From the NCBI GenBank assembly GCA_937886715.1, contig CAKZZD010000053.1:1-23864 (forward strand): a DNA stretch of 23,864 nucleotides, read 5' to 3'. Of the stretch, positions 1 through 6,959 are shown one piece after another; position 1 is the stretch's first letter; each line of letters starts with the position of its first letter. Below the pieces are notes generated by a model. That model saw only the letters and a list, made by a program, of their open reading frames with translations. It was not told the DNA's origin and did no database searches. This DNA comes from an uncultured Bacteroidales bacterium (GTDB lineage: Bacteria > Bacteroidota > Bacteroidia > Bacteroidales > P3). Position numbers and translations under genes: made by a program.

Positions 1-293
1 GAGTTGAGGTTGAGTCCCTTGTCCTTGATCCATTGCTCGATGACGGCGTTGAAGGGAGGCGGGACGTGCTTCATGTTGACGGCGTTCCTCCACGGCTTCG
101 AGCCTGTCTCGAGGGTGCCGAAGAAGGGACGGCCTACGAGTTCGCCTGTGTCGCCGTCCACGGTGACTTGCATGGATGCGATAGTCTTCCCGCTGGCCAC
201 CTGCCCGGCGTTCCTGTGGTTGGCGATGATTCGCTGCTTGAGGTCTTCGAGTTCCTCGCGCAGGACGATGTTGGGTGTGTATTTAATCTGCAT
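1..293 (-). CDS. Head-tail joining / neck-like protein, C-terminus cut by window edge
   Basis: The frame is open from an ATG at 293 to the left edge, giving 97 residues of a longer protein. It overlaps the end of the preceding gene by 11 bases, as expected in this tightly packed late operon. The visible part holds a basic helix (residues about 10-30) and a segment with ETGSKPW and later PPFNAVIEQWIKDKGL, which recalls tail-completion or neck proteins of the HK97 gp10 kind. That resemblance is from memory of family style and is not proven. Position after the terminase genes supports a virion assembly role. Promoter and RBS are not seen; translation is probably coupled to the upstream gene. Confidence 0.6.
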   Translation of the reverse strand, partial: MQIKYTPNIVLREELEDLKQRIIANHRNAGQVASGKTIASMQVTVDGDTGELVGRPFFGTLETGSKPWRNAVNMKHVPPPFNAVIEQWIKDKGLNLN

Positions 294-843
294 GGCTGCG
301 GTCTCCTGTCTTCGGTTCTGGGTCTTCGGGGTCGGTGGGGTCTTCGGGTTGCTCCGGCTCCTCTGGATCGGGTTCGGGTTCCGGCTCCGGGGCTGCGATG
401 CACTCCGCCTTGGCCACGAGTTTGAAGGTGGTGATGAGGCAGGCGCACACCGCGTCGAAGCGCAGCGGGATGCACTGGTAGGCGTAGTGGGTCAGCGGCT
501 CGAACAGGCCGCTGGCGTTGACGGCATCGACGAACATGTTCATCTCGAGCTTCTTCCTCTCGAAGATGGCGGCGATGTTGTCGGCTTCCTTCTGGCCGTC
601 CTTGTCGAAGGCGATGGTTCCGCACCACATCATCTGGACGTGGCTCGTCTCCGCCCTCTTGCCTGTGACCTCGTCGATGTCGAAGGCACCGCCCTCCGGG
701 ATGTAGTTCACGACGAAGCCAGCCCTCGGCGCCTGTCTTGAGAGCTTCGGCATGATGTTGTTGAGTTCGTAGCCGTCCACGAGGTGGACGTATTGCTGGT
801 GCAGGGACTGCACGATGGTCTTGATTTCCTGTTCTATGTTCAT
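283..843 (-). CDS. Hypothetical late (virion assembly) protein with acidic proline-rich tail
   Basis: A 186-residue protein starting at the ATG at 843, which overlaps the upstream stop in an ATGA arrangement. I do not recognise the family. The first 140 residues look globular, and the fold probably ends near the cysteine-containing segment at about residues 125-145. Residues about 150-180 are a run of Pro-Glu and Pro-Asp repeats (PEPEPEPDPEEPEQPEDP), a flexible acidic tail. Its place between terminase and a neck-like protein suggests a head-tail connection or tail-completion role. This is inferred from position only. Confidence 0.7.
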   Translation of the reverse strand: MNIEQEIKTIVQSLHQQYVHLVDGYELNNIMPKLSRQAPRAGFVVNYIPEGGAFDIDEVTGKRAETSHVQMMWCGTIAFDKDGQKEADNIAAIFERKKLEMNMFVDAVNASGLFEPLTHYAYQCIPLRFDAVCACLITTFKLVAKAECIAAPEPEPEPDPEEPEQPEDPTDPEDPEPKTGDRSHAD

Positions 844-1388
844 GGCTTGCTGTTTTGGTAGAGGGTTTCTTGGTAGCGTTGCTGGTATTCGTGGTGTTCC
901 TTGTCGATCTTGGAGCATTGCCAGATGTGGAGCCACGGCACCTTGAGCACCTCGTCGTGGTCGGTGATGCCCATGCGCTGGGCGTACCAGTCGATGGTTC
1001 CGAAGATGCCGAAGTCGAGGTCTTCCACGCCTGCCTGCCGCTCCTCCTTGGTGTAGTTCGGCTTGAGCTGCTTGAAAAGGTCGGCGATGCGGTGCAGCTC
1101 GCTCTGGATGAAGTTGATGAGTCCGATGACCTTGACGGCCTGTTCCCTGTCGAGGTCTTTGGGTTCGATGCCTGCGACGACGCGGACGGCCTCTATCTCG
1201 TCGCCTTGCTTGAGGCTCATGATGTCGGCGAGCTGTCCCATGGTGAGGTCGTTGAGGTCTTGTGGTATGGCCTTGCCGCAGAGCCTGTCGGGTCTGGGTG
1301 CCTCTTGGAGTCTGTCTTCGCTCTCTTGGGTTATCAGTCCGAGCCTGCGGAGCGTCTTGTAGGTTCGGAATTTCATTCTCTGTGTCAT
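840..1388 (-). CDS. Hypothetical late protein downstream of terminase
   Basis: A 182-residue protein whose ATG (1388) overlaps the stop of the large terminase as ATGA, so translation is likely coupled. A second in-frame Met follows four codons later. The N-terminus is basic (KFRTYKTLRRLG); the middle is helical and acidic; the C-terminal part contains FGTIDWYAQRMGI and a tryptophan-rich stretch VPWLHIWQC. That motif style is seen in some phage tail-assembly or portal-adjacent proteins, but I cannot name a family. It probably belongs to the packaging or assembly set because of its position. Confidence 0.7.
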   Translation of the reverse strand: MTQRMKFRTYKTLRRLGLITQESEDRLQEAPRPDRLCGKAIPQDLNDLTMGQLADIMSLKQGDEIEAVRVVAGIEPKDLDREQAVKVIGLINFIQSELHRIADLFKQLKPNYTKEERQAGVEDLDFGIFGTIDWYAQRMGITDHDEVLKVPWLHIWQCSKIDKEHHEYQQRYQETLYQNSKP

Positions 1389-2713
1389 GACATGGTGTTG
1401 CTGAGTTGTTTGACTTTGGCCTTGCCGCCTGTGTAGACGGGTCGGACGTGGTAGATCATGCCCATGATGAGCATGTCGAGGATGTCGGGGCTTCGTCCGA
1501 GGAGTGCCTTCATCTCCTCCTTGCTGATGAGGGAGAGCTTCCGGGTGTCGGCGTTGAGGTCTGCGACGCGGAGGCATTCCAGCTCCTCGGTCGCCCTCTT
1601 GCGCTGCTCCTCGGTGCAGATGATGTGGATTTGCCTCTGGTTGATGACCTCTGCGAGTTTGAAGGCGCACTCGGACTTGATGTTGGCGTACTTGTCGGTG
1701 TCGTATGCCGTGCCTCCTCCGTGGAACTCGACGATGCCCCGGACGTAGCTGGAGAGGTAGGAGCCGAGGCCGTCGGCATCGACGACTGTCATGCTCCTCG
1801 GTATGCCGAGCCTCTGCTGGTGTGTCATCACGTCTTGGTGTACCTGCAGGCCTTCCATGACTGGCTCGTCGCTGACGATGCGCACGACGAGTCCCTTCCA
1901 GTGGCCTGCTATGTAGCGGTCTCGTCCCTTGAGGGCGATGTCGGCTGAGAGTGCCGGGTAGCCCTCTGGGACGAAGGTGTTGGTGAACGCGTCGTTGATG
2001 GCATCGTAGTCGCAGAGCTGGCTGGGGTCGCTTCCGTATTCCCAGAGGCCTTCGTTGAGGCGTTGGCGCATGGTCTTGTCCTTGATCTCCGCGAGGCTCC
2101 TCTTGTATTCCTCGGTGAGGTATGGGTTGTCGTCCTTGAGGGAGCGGATGAAGGCGTAAGGCGGGAGCAGCTTCCGTTCCTTCCACGGTCGGTAGAATGT
2201 GGAGTAGAGCCAGTTCTTTTGCGGGTTGCAGGTGATGAGGATTTTGGCGGGGATGCCGTATTCCTTGTTGAGGTGTCTGCCTACGCGGGACTTGAGCATG
2301 TCGAAGGCGAGCGGGTGAACCTCGCCTGCCTCCTCGATGAAGCCGCCTGTGTATTCCTTGGAGCCGAAGCGTTGGAACGAGGGGTCTTTGATGGGGTAGT
2401 AGGAAAGGTCGATGAGGGTGATGGCGGAGCCGTTGTGGAAGTTAATGCCTTGGTCGTTCTTTCGGTAGGCGGTGTAGCCGACGCTCTGGCAGACCTTGTC
2501 GAAGGTGACGAGGACGCTCTGGCGGCTGTCGGTGAGGTTGTTACGCCCGACGAAGTATCGGACTCCGGGGAAGCGCGAACACATGAGGAGAAGCCAGTAG
2601 CATCCCAGCCAGCTCTTTCCTCCGCCCGCTGCGCCTCCGAAGAGGAGGTAGCTGATGCGTTGGTCGTCGAGCAGGAACTTGAGGCCTTTCCTTTGTTTCG
2701 CTGTCAGCTCCAT
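1385..2713 (-). CDS. terL: Terminase large subunit (DNA packaging ATPase and nuclease)
   Basis: This 442-residue protein is the motor that pumps phage DNA into the prohead and cuts it. The ATPase domain has a Walker A loop GGAAGGGKS at residues about 26-34 and a Walker B with catalytic glutamates in GGFIEEAGEV (E127/E128). ILITCNP near residue 160 fits the coupling motif. The C-terminal RNase H-like nuclease shows acidic residues in SADIALKGRDRY (D258), VVDADG (D312/D314) and DILDML near residue 407. Length fits the family. The start at 2713 was chosen because it follows the small-subunit stop by 11 bases; a longer frame upstream only overlaps terS. It ends in an ATGA overlap with the next gene. 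Confidence 0.95.
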   Translation of the reverse strand: MELTAKQRKGLKFLLDDQRISYLLFGGAAGGGKSWLGCYWLLLMCSRFPGVRYFVGRNNLTDSRQSVLVTFDKVCQSVGYTAYRKNDQGINFHNGSAITLIDLSYYPIKDPSFQRFGSKEYTGGFIEEAGEVHPLAFDMLKSRVGRHLNKEYGIPAKILITCNPQKNWLYSTFYRPWKERKLLPPYAFIRSLKDDNPYLTEEYKRSLAEIKDKTMRQRLNEGLWEYGSDPSQLCDYDAINDAFTNTFVPEGYPALSADIALKGRDRYIAGHWKGLVVRIVSDEPVMEGLQVHQDVMTHQQRLGIPRSMTVVDADGLGSYLSSYVRGIVEFHGGGTAYDTDKYANIKSECAFKLAEVINQRQIHIICTEEQRKRATEELECLRVADLNADTRKLSLISKEEMKALLGRSPDILDMLIMGMIYHVRPVYTGGKAKVKQLSNTMS

Positions 2714-2724
2714 GGCGCGTCCTG

Positions 2725-3114
2725 TTATTCCTCGTACAGCTCTTCGTCGGTGATGGTGGTGTCCACGCCTTGGAGCGCGTCCTTGAAGGAAAGCACCACG
2801 GGAGCCTCGGTGTTGCCGATGACCTCGTGGGTCTCGATGTATCCCCGGGACTTGCCCTTGGTCTTGAGGTAGAAGATGGTGGCCGTGGTGTTGCCGTCCT
2901 TGATCTGCTGCTTGAGGCACGATTCCGCGAAGTCGATGTTGGCCTCAGCGAGTTCGTTCACGGCTGCTGCGAACTTGGGGTCTTTCTCCATCCACTCGTA
3001 GTAGGTGGAGCGGGCAATGTTCGCGGCCTTGCAGCTGGCCGTGATGTTGCCGAGGGTCGATTCCATCTTGGCGAGGAAGGCCTTCTTTTTTATGCTGTTC
3101 GATTTCGTAGCCAT
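2725..3114 (-). CDS. terS: Terminase small subunit
   Basis: A 129-residue protein immediately upstream of the large terminase. The N-terminal part contains a helix-turn-helix of the kind used to recognise the packaging site (NITASCKAANIARSTYYEWMEKDPKF, in pieces at residues about 23-48). The rest is helical, as expected for the oligomerisation core, followed by an acidic tail ending TDEELYEE. The start at 3114 has no Shine-Dalgarno but an A/T-rich leader (AATAAATTATG), which is normal in Bacteroidetes. It lies in one operon with the downstream terL, with an 11-base gap. Confidence 0.9.
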   Translation of the reverse strand: MATKSNSIKKKAFLAKMESTLGNITASCKAANIARSTYYEWMEKDPKFAAAVNELAEANIDFAESCLKQQIKDGNTTATIFYLKTKGKSRGYIETHEVIGNTEAPVVLSFKDALQGVDTTITDEELYEE

Positions 3115-3135
3115 AATTTATTGGGTTTCGGGTTG

Positions 3136-3792
3136 TTATTCGAATGAGACGATGCCGTCGAAGTAGGTCTTGTAGAAGTCGTAGATGTCGCGGCCAATGG
3201 TGATGCAGCCGTTCTCGGTTCTGGGGTTGGTGTTGATGTTCGCGCTGGTTTCGATGCCGAAGGCGAAGCGGTCTCCGATGCCTGCGTAGATCTTGGAGTG
3301 GTTTCGGAAGACGGCGATGCGTCCGCATTGGTGTCTCTCGAAGAGGTCTTTGAGCATCCGCCACTCCACTTTGTAGCTGCCGGGGAAGATTTCGCCGACG
3401 TATGCGTCGAGCTTCTTGATGCGTCCCTTGGTGAGCCATTCGTCGAACTGGAGGATGTCTTCGGCTAACATGCACCATGTCGAGAAGAGGAGGTGGTCGA
3501 GGTTCTGGACGCGGAGGACGCATTTGAGGTAGGAGAGGCTGTCGACGTCGCCTGCGGTGATGCAGTGGACGCTGTGTCCTTCCTTGAGGTCTTTTGGCAG
3601 GATGTCGAGCAGGGAGACCTCGGAGAAGGCGCGGCGGTAGAGGTAGCGTTCCGAGAGTTCGATGCAGGCGGCGTGTCGGCGGTGGGCGCGTTTCACGGTG
3701 GGCTGCTCATCGGGTTCGGGTGTCGCCTCTTTTGTCGGCTGCTCTTCTTCGCCGAGGCTCCAGTCATCGAGGAAGTTGTAGTCGTCTGCCAT
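3136..3792 (-). CDS. PLD-like (phospholipase D superfamily fold) phage protein
   Basis: A 218-residue protein. Residues 1-40 are acidic and probably disordered. The C-terminal half carries a single degenerate PLD signature: HSK at 165-167, then the block ETSANINTNPR (181-191) followed by TEN, matching the G/E-T-S-x-N...R.E part of PLD-like nucleases. The third element (Asp) of a classic HxK-D motif is not evident, so activity is uncertain; a dimer could build one site. It sits between terS and the GNAT-like gene, with the next gene 21 bases away. Proteins of this type near terminases may process or modify DNA ends, but that is inference. Start at 3792 lies four bases from the upstream stop. 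Confidence 0.7.
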   Translation of the reverse strand: MADDYNFLDDWSLGEEEQPTKEATPEPDEQPTVKRAHRRHAACIELSERYLYRRAFSEVSLLDILPKDLKEGHSVHCITAGDVDSLSYLKCVLRVQNLDHLLFSTWCMLAEDILQFDEWLTKGRIKKLDAYVGEIFPGSYKVEWRMLKDLFERHQCGRIAVFRNHSKIYAGIGDRFAFGIETSANINTNPRTENGCITIGRDIYDFYKTYFDGIVSFE

Positions 3793-3795
3793 CTT

Positions 3796-4668
3796 TTACT
3801 CCTTTCCTTCGTTGGTGATGTCCTTTGTCCATGTGCGGTTCGCGGTGACGTGGCATTTCACGGCTCCTCTCCTGTTGAGGTCGATGTCTCTGGCTCCGCG
3901 TCCTCCGTTGTTCGAGCAGCAGGTCACGAGCCGGGCGAGGGAGAAGTCCCTTTCGACGACCCATGCCTGTCCACCTTGTATCGCGCTCTGGGTGAATCCG
4001 AGCTGCTTGTAGACGTTGCCCTCGTTGATGGTGGCGTTGCTGTACGAGAAGATTTCGGTGCATCCTTGGTGGCGGATGCACTCCTCGCATTTCTGCTGGA
4101 GCTTCGAGGCTCCGCCGTTGATCTGCACGCCGTGCTTGATGGAGAGCCGGAGCAGCTCGTATTTGTCCGCCTTGGTCAGTCCCCGGACTCCTCCGGCTGT
4201 GTAGTCGTAGGTCATGACGGCCACGACCTCGCCTTCATAAACGAGGGCGTAGCTGATGGAGCTGTTGGAGAGGTTCGGGATGCTCTGGCGGTGGTTTTTC
4301 ACGAAGAAGCGTCTGGCTGCCAGTGCCGGGATGGGTTGGAGGTTGCATTTGTGCGCTCTGATTTTCCGCTCGGTCTGTCCTGTCTTGTAGGCGATCTGGT
4401 TGGCTGTCTCGATGTCTTCGTCAATCGGTGAGATGAGGAAGGTGTCGGGTGTCTTGTGCCGGGCGACGAATTCTCCGATGTCTTGGAAGTGGTAGCGGCG
4501 CAGTTCGAGGCCTTTCGTCTTTTCGACGAATTCCAGCGGGTTCAGCTTGATGAGTCGGTCGCGGTCTATTCCTGTGAGCTGCTGGATGTGGATGATTTTC
4601 TGCTCCAGTATCTCGTCGTAGTGCTTCCACGCTGCGTTGACATGTTCTGTGAGGTCGTAGATTTTCAT
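3796..4668 (-). CDS. GNAT-fold, Mom-like phage protein (putative DNA modification or related)
   Basis: A 290-residue protein. Residues about 120-240 show the pattern of a GNAT-like family common in phages and often labelled Mom-like or Hef-like: FFVKNHRQS (121-129), ISYALVYEGEVVAVMTYD (138-155), YELLRLSIKHG then GGASKL (170-190), SYSNA.INEGNVYKQLGF (209-225). Mom of phage Mu modifies adenines in phage DNA to evade restriction; whether this relative does so is not known. Residues 1-110 form a separate helical domain. The C-terminal 45 residues carry three cysteines and many basic residues. The upstream ParB-like gene ends 22 bases away at an 11-G run; loss of one G would fuse the two proteins in frame (see findings). 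Confidence 0.65.
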   Translation of the reverse strand: MKIYDLTEHVNAAWKHYDEILEQKIIHIQQLTGIDRDRLIKLNPLEFVEKTKGLELRRYHFQDIGEFVARHKTPDTFLISPIDEDIETANQIAYKTGQTERKIRAHKCNLQPIPALAARRFFVKNHRQSIPNLSNSSISYALVYEGEVVAVMTYDYTAGGVRGLTKADKYELLRLSIKHGVQINGGASKLQQKCEECIRHQGCTEIFSYSNATINEGNVYKQLGFTQSAIQGGQAWVVERDFSLARLVTCCSNNGGRGARDIDLNRRGAVKCHVTANRTWTKDITNEGKE

Positions 4669-4690
4669 AGCGCAGCGATTATTCGTTTCA

Positions 4691-5302
4691 TTAGATTTCC
4701 CCCCCCCCCTCGCTCTTGGCGGCTTGGATGAGTTGGTCGGCTTCTTCTGTCGTCAGCTGTTGGGTCAGCATCATGTCTTCCGTGGTTCCGAAGAGCGAGA
4801 CGGTGGCCACGATGATCTCGCTTTCGGGGTCTCGTTTCCTCTCGTCTGCGTTGTCTCTGGCATCCGCGTTTTGGGCTGTCTCCTCTTCCTTGAGCTGCTC
4901 CACGGTCTGGATGCACCAGTCGTCGAGTTGATCCACGTCCCATTCGTTGGCCAGCAAGTCGTAGTCCCATTCTCCGTAGGCGGCGTTGTCCTTGATGGTG
5001 TAGGCCTTGAGCTGCTCGATGGAGGTGTCCTCTGGGATGATCTTGCAGGGTGCCTCGTCGTAGCCGAGGTCTCGCATGGCCATGAGTCTCATGTTGCCTC
5101 CGATGACGACGTACTTGCCTTGGTGTAGGTAGACGAGCAGCTCTCGCAGGTAGAGCATTTCGGGGTTGTCCTCTATGCTCTTCTTCAGCTTCTTGAAATG
5201 CTCATCACGGATGAGGCGCGGGTTCTTGGGCAGTCCTTCGATTTGCCCCTTGTTCGGCTCGATGAGTCCGATGGGGAGCATTTGTGTCGGTATCTCTTTC
5301 AT
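4691..5302 (-). CDS. ParB/Srx-domain protein
   Basis: A 203-residue protein with an N-terminal ParB/sulfiredoxin fold. IPTQMLPIGLIEPN opens the domain, the conserved helix DEHFKKLKKSIEDN follows (33-46), then YVVIGGNMRLMAM (residues 64-76), which holds the GGxxR loop that binds nucleotide in this superfamily (R72). The C-terminal third is charged, with no helix-turn-helix, so it is not a segregation ParB. Phage proteins of this kind often sit beside DNA-modifying enzymes and terminases. The ATG at 5302 was chosen; the frame runs to a TTG at 5323 inside the promoter. It is the first gene of the late operon. The last codons run through 11 consecutive G, so the C-terminus is sensitive to slippage. 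Confidence 0.85.
   Translation of the reverse strand: MKEIPTQMLPIGLIEPNKGQIEGLPKNPRLIRDEHFKKLKKSIEDNPEMLYLRELLVYLHQGKYVVIGGNMRLMAMRDLGYDEAPCKIIPEDTSIEQLKAYTIKDNAAYGEWDYDLLANEWDVDQLDDWCIQTVEQLKEEETAQNADARDNADERKRDPESEIIVATVSLFGTTEDMMLTQQLTTEEADQLIQAAKSEGGGEI
4699..4709 (-). repeat. 11-base G homopolymer at the parB-like 3' end
   Basis: Eleven consecutive C on the plus strand (G in the coding sense) encode the GGG(E) near the ParB-like C-terminus. With 11 G the protein ends Glu-Ile-stop at 4691. With 12 G it would extend to a TGA at 4665, overlapping the ATG of the next gene. With 10 G (or 13) the frame runs without a stop into the GNAT-like gene. Homopolymers of this length are prone both to replication slippage and to sequencing error. 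Confidence 0.9.
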
Positions 5303-5320
5303 TGTGACGGAATTTTGTTG

Positions 5321-5355
5321 CAAAAATAGTTACAAATTCTCATTGTGAGAACAAA
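5321..5355 (-). promoter_or_regulatory. Promoter of the late (ParB/terminase) operon with palindromic operator
   Basis: On the minus strand TATTTTTG (5328-5321) matches the Bacteroidetes -7 consensus TAnnTTTG; the ATG at 5302 would lie about a dozen bases after the transcription start. A TTTG candidate for -33 is at 5355-5352, with a rather long spacer of 23. Between the two boxes lies a perfect inverted repeat TTCTCA-TTG-TGAGAA (5337-5351), a good operator for a repressor or activator of late transcription. The upstream operon terminates just before this promoter. Confidence 0.6.
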
Positions 5356-5362
5356 TTGATTG

Positions 5363-5398
5363 AAAAAAAAGCCCGACAGCCGTGTTGGTGCCGGGCTT
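5363..5398 (-). terminator. Intrinsic terminator of the early/replication operon
   Basis: On the minus strand a stem AAGCCCG...CGGGCTT with a 16-base loop is followed by a run of eight T (5370-5363). It lies 26 bases after the TAG of the last early gene at 5424 and directly upstream of the late promoter, so it separates the two transcription units. Confidence 0.85.
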
Positions 5399-5423
5399 CC
5401 AACAAACAGATAAAAAAGGGACT

Positions 5424-5594
5424 CTATGAGAAGAGGTCGGGTTGTGGCGGGTTGAGGTATTCGTCGATGGCCTTGTCGAGCCGTTTTTCGAGCTTCTTGC
5501 TCTGGTCGAGTTCGGTGTAGCCTCTGGTCTTGAAGTAGGCTTTTTGTGCGTCTCTGGTTTCTTTGGCCAGTTTGATGATTTCGTCTGGTGTCAT
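5424..5594 (-). CDS. Small hypothetical charged protein, last gene of the early operon
   Basis: A 56-residue, highly charged, mostly helical protein (MTPDEIIKLAKETRDAQKAY at the start, ending PPQPDLFS). The ATG overlaps the upstream stop as ATGA, supporting translational coupling and hence reality. It stops with TAG, 26 bases before the intrinsic terminator. The C-terminal QPDLF resembles a short linear binding motif, such as the sliding-clamp type QxxLF; this is only a suggestion. No family recognised. Confidence 0.65.
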   Translation of the reverse strand: MTPDEIIKLAKETRDAQKAYFKTRGYTELDQSKKLEKRLDKAIDEYLNPPQPDLFS

Positions 5595-5977
5595 GGCTTG
5601 TAGGTTTTGTCGAGGTGGATGATGATGTATTCTTTGCCCGGCTCCGCTCCCCATGCTGGGTTGCCTCTTCCGAGGGTGACCTTGATGATGCGTTTGAGCA
5701 GGTTCCGTTCTGTGTCGTCTTTCTTTGGGTAGCCAAGGGTGAAGTGTGCAGCCGAGAACCGCTTGGGTATGGACAGCGGTTTTCTTGCGTCTTCGAGGAC
5801 TGGGCAGCCTTGGCAGGTCTTTGGCTTGGTGTCCTTGCATCGTGTGGCCGGGCAGCCGCAGATGCGTTTCATCCAGTAGGGTGTCTCTTCGCGGTACTCT
5901 TCTGGTTTTTGGCCGCTCTTGATCATGTGGTAGTATTTCCCTTTGAGCGGCAGGTGTATTGCGTCTTCCATTGTCAT
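5591..5977 (-). CDS. ASCH-like (PUA-superfamily) domain protein
   Basis: A 128-residue protein that opens with HLPLKGKYYHMIKSGQKPEEYREETPYW (in pieces, residues about 7-34), the pattern of ASCH domains: a strand, a helix, a GxKxxEYRE motif and a following aromatic. ASCH domains bind RNA or modified nucleotides. A cysteine-rich insert (CGCPATRCKDTKPKTCQGC, residues about 40-58) has five cysteines and may bind a metal; this is unusual for a plain ASCH domain. It ends EYIIIHLDKTYKP, a final strand typical of the fold. It is coupled by ATGA overlaps both to the radical SAM gene upstream and to the small gene downstream. Function unknown; the pairing hints at nucleic acid or nucleotide modification. 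Confidence 0.65.
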   Translation of the reverse strand: MTMEDAIHLPLKGKYYHMIKSGQKPEEYREETPYWMKRICGCPATRCKDTKPKTCQGCPVLEDARKPLSIPKRFSAAHFTLGYPKKDDTERNLLKRIIKVTLGRGNPAWGAEPGKEYIIIHLDKTYKP

Positions 5978-6959
5978 GGTGTTTTGTTGGTTCGGTATTC
6001 TATGCATTTGAAGCCTTTCCTTGGTTCGTATTCGTCGAAGGTTATGGACTGGAACAGCTGGCGTTTGTTGACCCATCGCGCCATGTCCTTCTGCCATTGT
6101 GGGACTGGTCTCTTGGGATTGTCCGGGTCTCGGTAGGGCTGGGCGTATGGGTAGACGGTCGGTCGGTGTTCCTCTCGGCATCGGTGGTTGATCTCCCACC
6201 AGTAATGTATTCGGTTCCAGCATTCCTTGAAGTCGTCGTTGAGCATGGTGTAGAGGAAGTATTCGCCTTGGTAGCCGTGGCTGTTGATGAGGTTGATGGC
6301 TCTCTCGCAGTCTTCGATTTGTGCCTTGGTGTCGCAGCCGAATCGGATGCGGTTGTTGAGCCATTTCGTTCTGGCCAGCTGTCTGGCGAAGTCGTCGTCC
6401 ACGAGTCTGGCATCGAGGGCTTGGTTGAAATCGACGCGATACCCCCCCCATTGATCCTGTCGAGCTGTTCGTGGGCGTAGTCCCCGGCTGCGAGGATGTT
6501 GTTGTCCATCAGCACGACCTTCTTTCGTCCGTTGGCCACCCGGTCGATGTCCCAATAGGGACGGATGGCTCCCTCTTTTCGTGGTACCACGCACCAGCGG
6601 CACTTGTTCGGGCAGCCTCTGGTGAGGAAGCCGTAGGCGGTGTCGGTGGGGACGCTTGGGTAGATGGTGTAGTCTGGCTGGCAGTCGTCTATCTCTTGCG
6701 GCAGCCGGGAGGCGATGTCGTAGCCTGTGCCTCCACGGATTTCTCGGTCTGTGTCGTATGCTCGGTCGTCGTCCGGGGTGAAGTTGAAAATCTTGGAGCG
6801 GTAGATGATGTCGTAATGCTCGAATAAAGGCATCGCCCATTCCACGGTGTCTCCATGCTGTCGGTGGTAGGCCGCTATCTTGCAGAGGGCGAGGTTCGGG
6901 TAGGTGGTCGCTCCCTTTGGTTTGGTTTGGCTGTCTATGTCGAGTAGTCCGATTCTCAT
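5974..6959 (-). CDS. Radical SAM protein, reading frame broken at an 8-G run
   Basis: The N-terminal part (from ATG 6959) contains the radical SAM iron-sulfur motif CPNKCRWC (C116, C120, C123), preceded by a GFLTRG strand and followed by MDNNILA. The protein continues in another frame after position 6449: RVDFNQALDARLVDDDF and IRFGCD are classic middle motifs of phage radical SAM proteins, and that frame ends at the TGA at 5974. As written, the first frame stops early at 6042 (305 residues with a junk tail). One added G (9) or two fewer (6) in the G-run at 6449-6442 would join both halves into a protein of about 328 residues. Both ends are in ATGA overlaps, so the unbroken gene is clearly the ancestral form. 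The substrate is unknown; neighbours are a helicase and an ASCH-like protein. Confidence 0.8.
6442..6449 (-). repeat. 8-base G homopolymer at the radical SAM frameshift
   Basis: Eight G in the coding sense follow AAT (N170) of the radical SAM gene. The upstream frame reads N-G-G-G-I-A, the downstream functional frame reads G-G-Y-R-V-D-F. The count is one short of an in-frame state. Confidence 0.9.

Noticed and set aside
3493..4431. Long plus-strand open frames opposite the late genes, such as one of 312 codons here, and one of 520 codons at 13811-15373.
   Set aside because: They are antisense to convincingly identified minus-strand genes, have Val/Asp/Leu/Glu-rich composition typical of shadows in GC-rich DNA, and show no domains or start signals.
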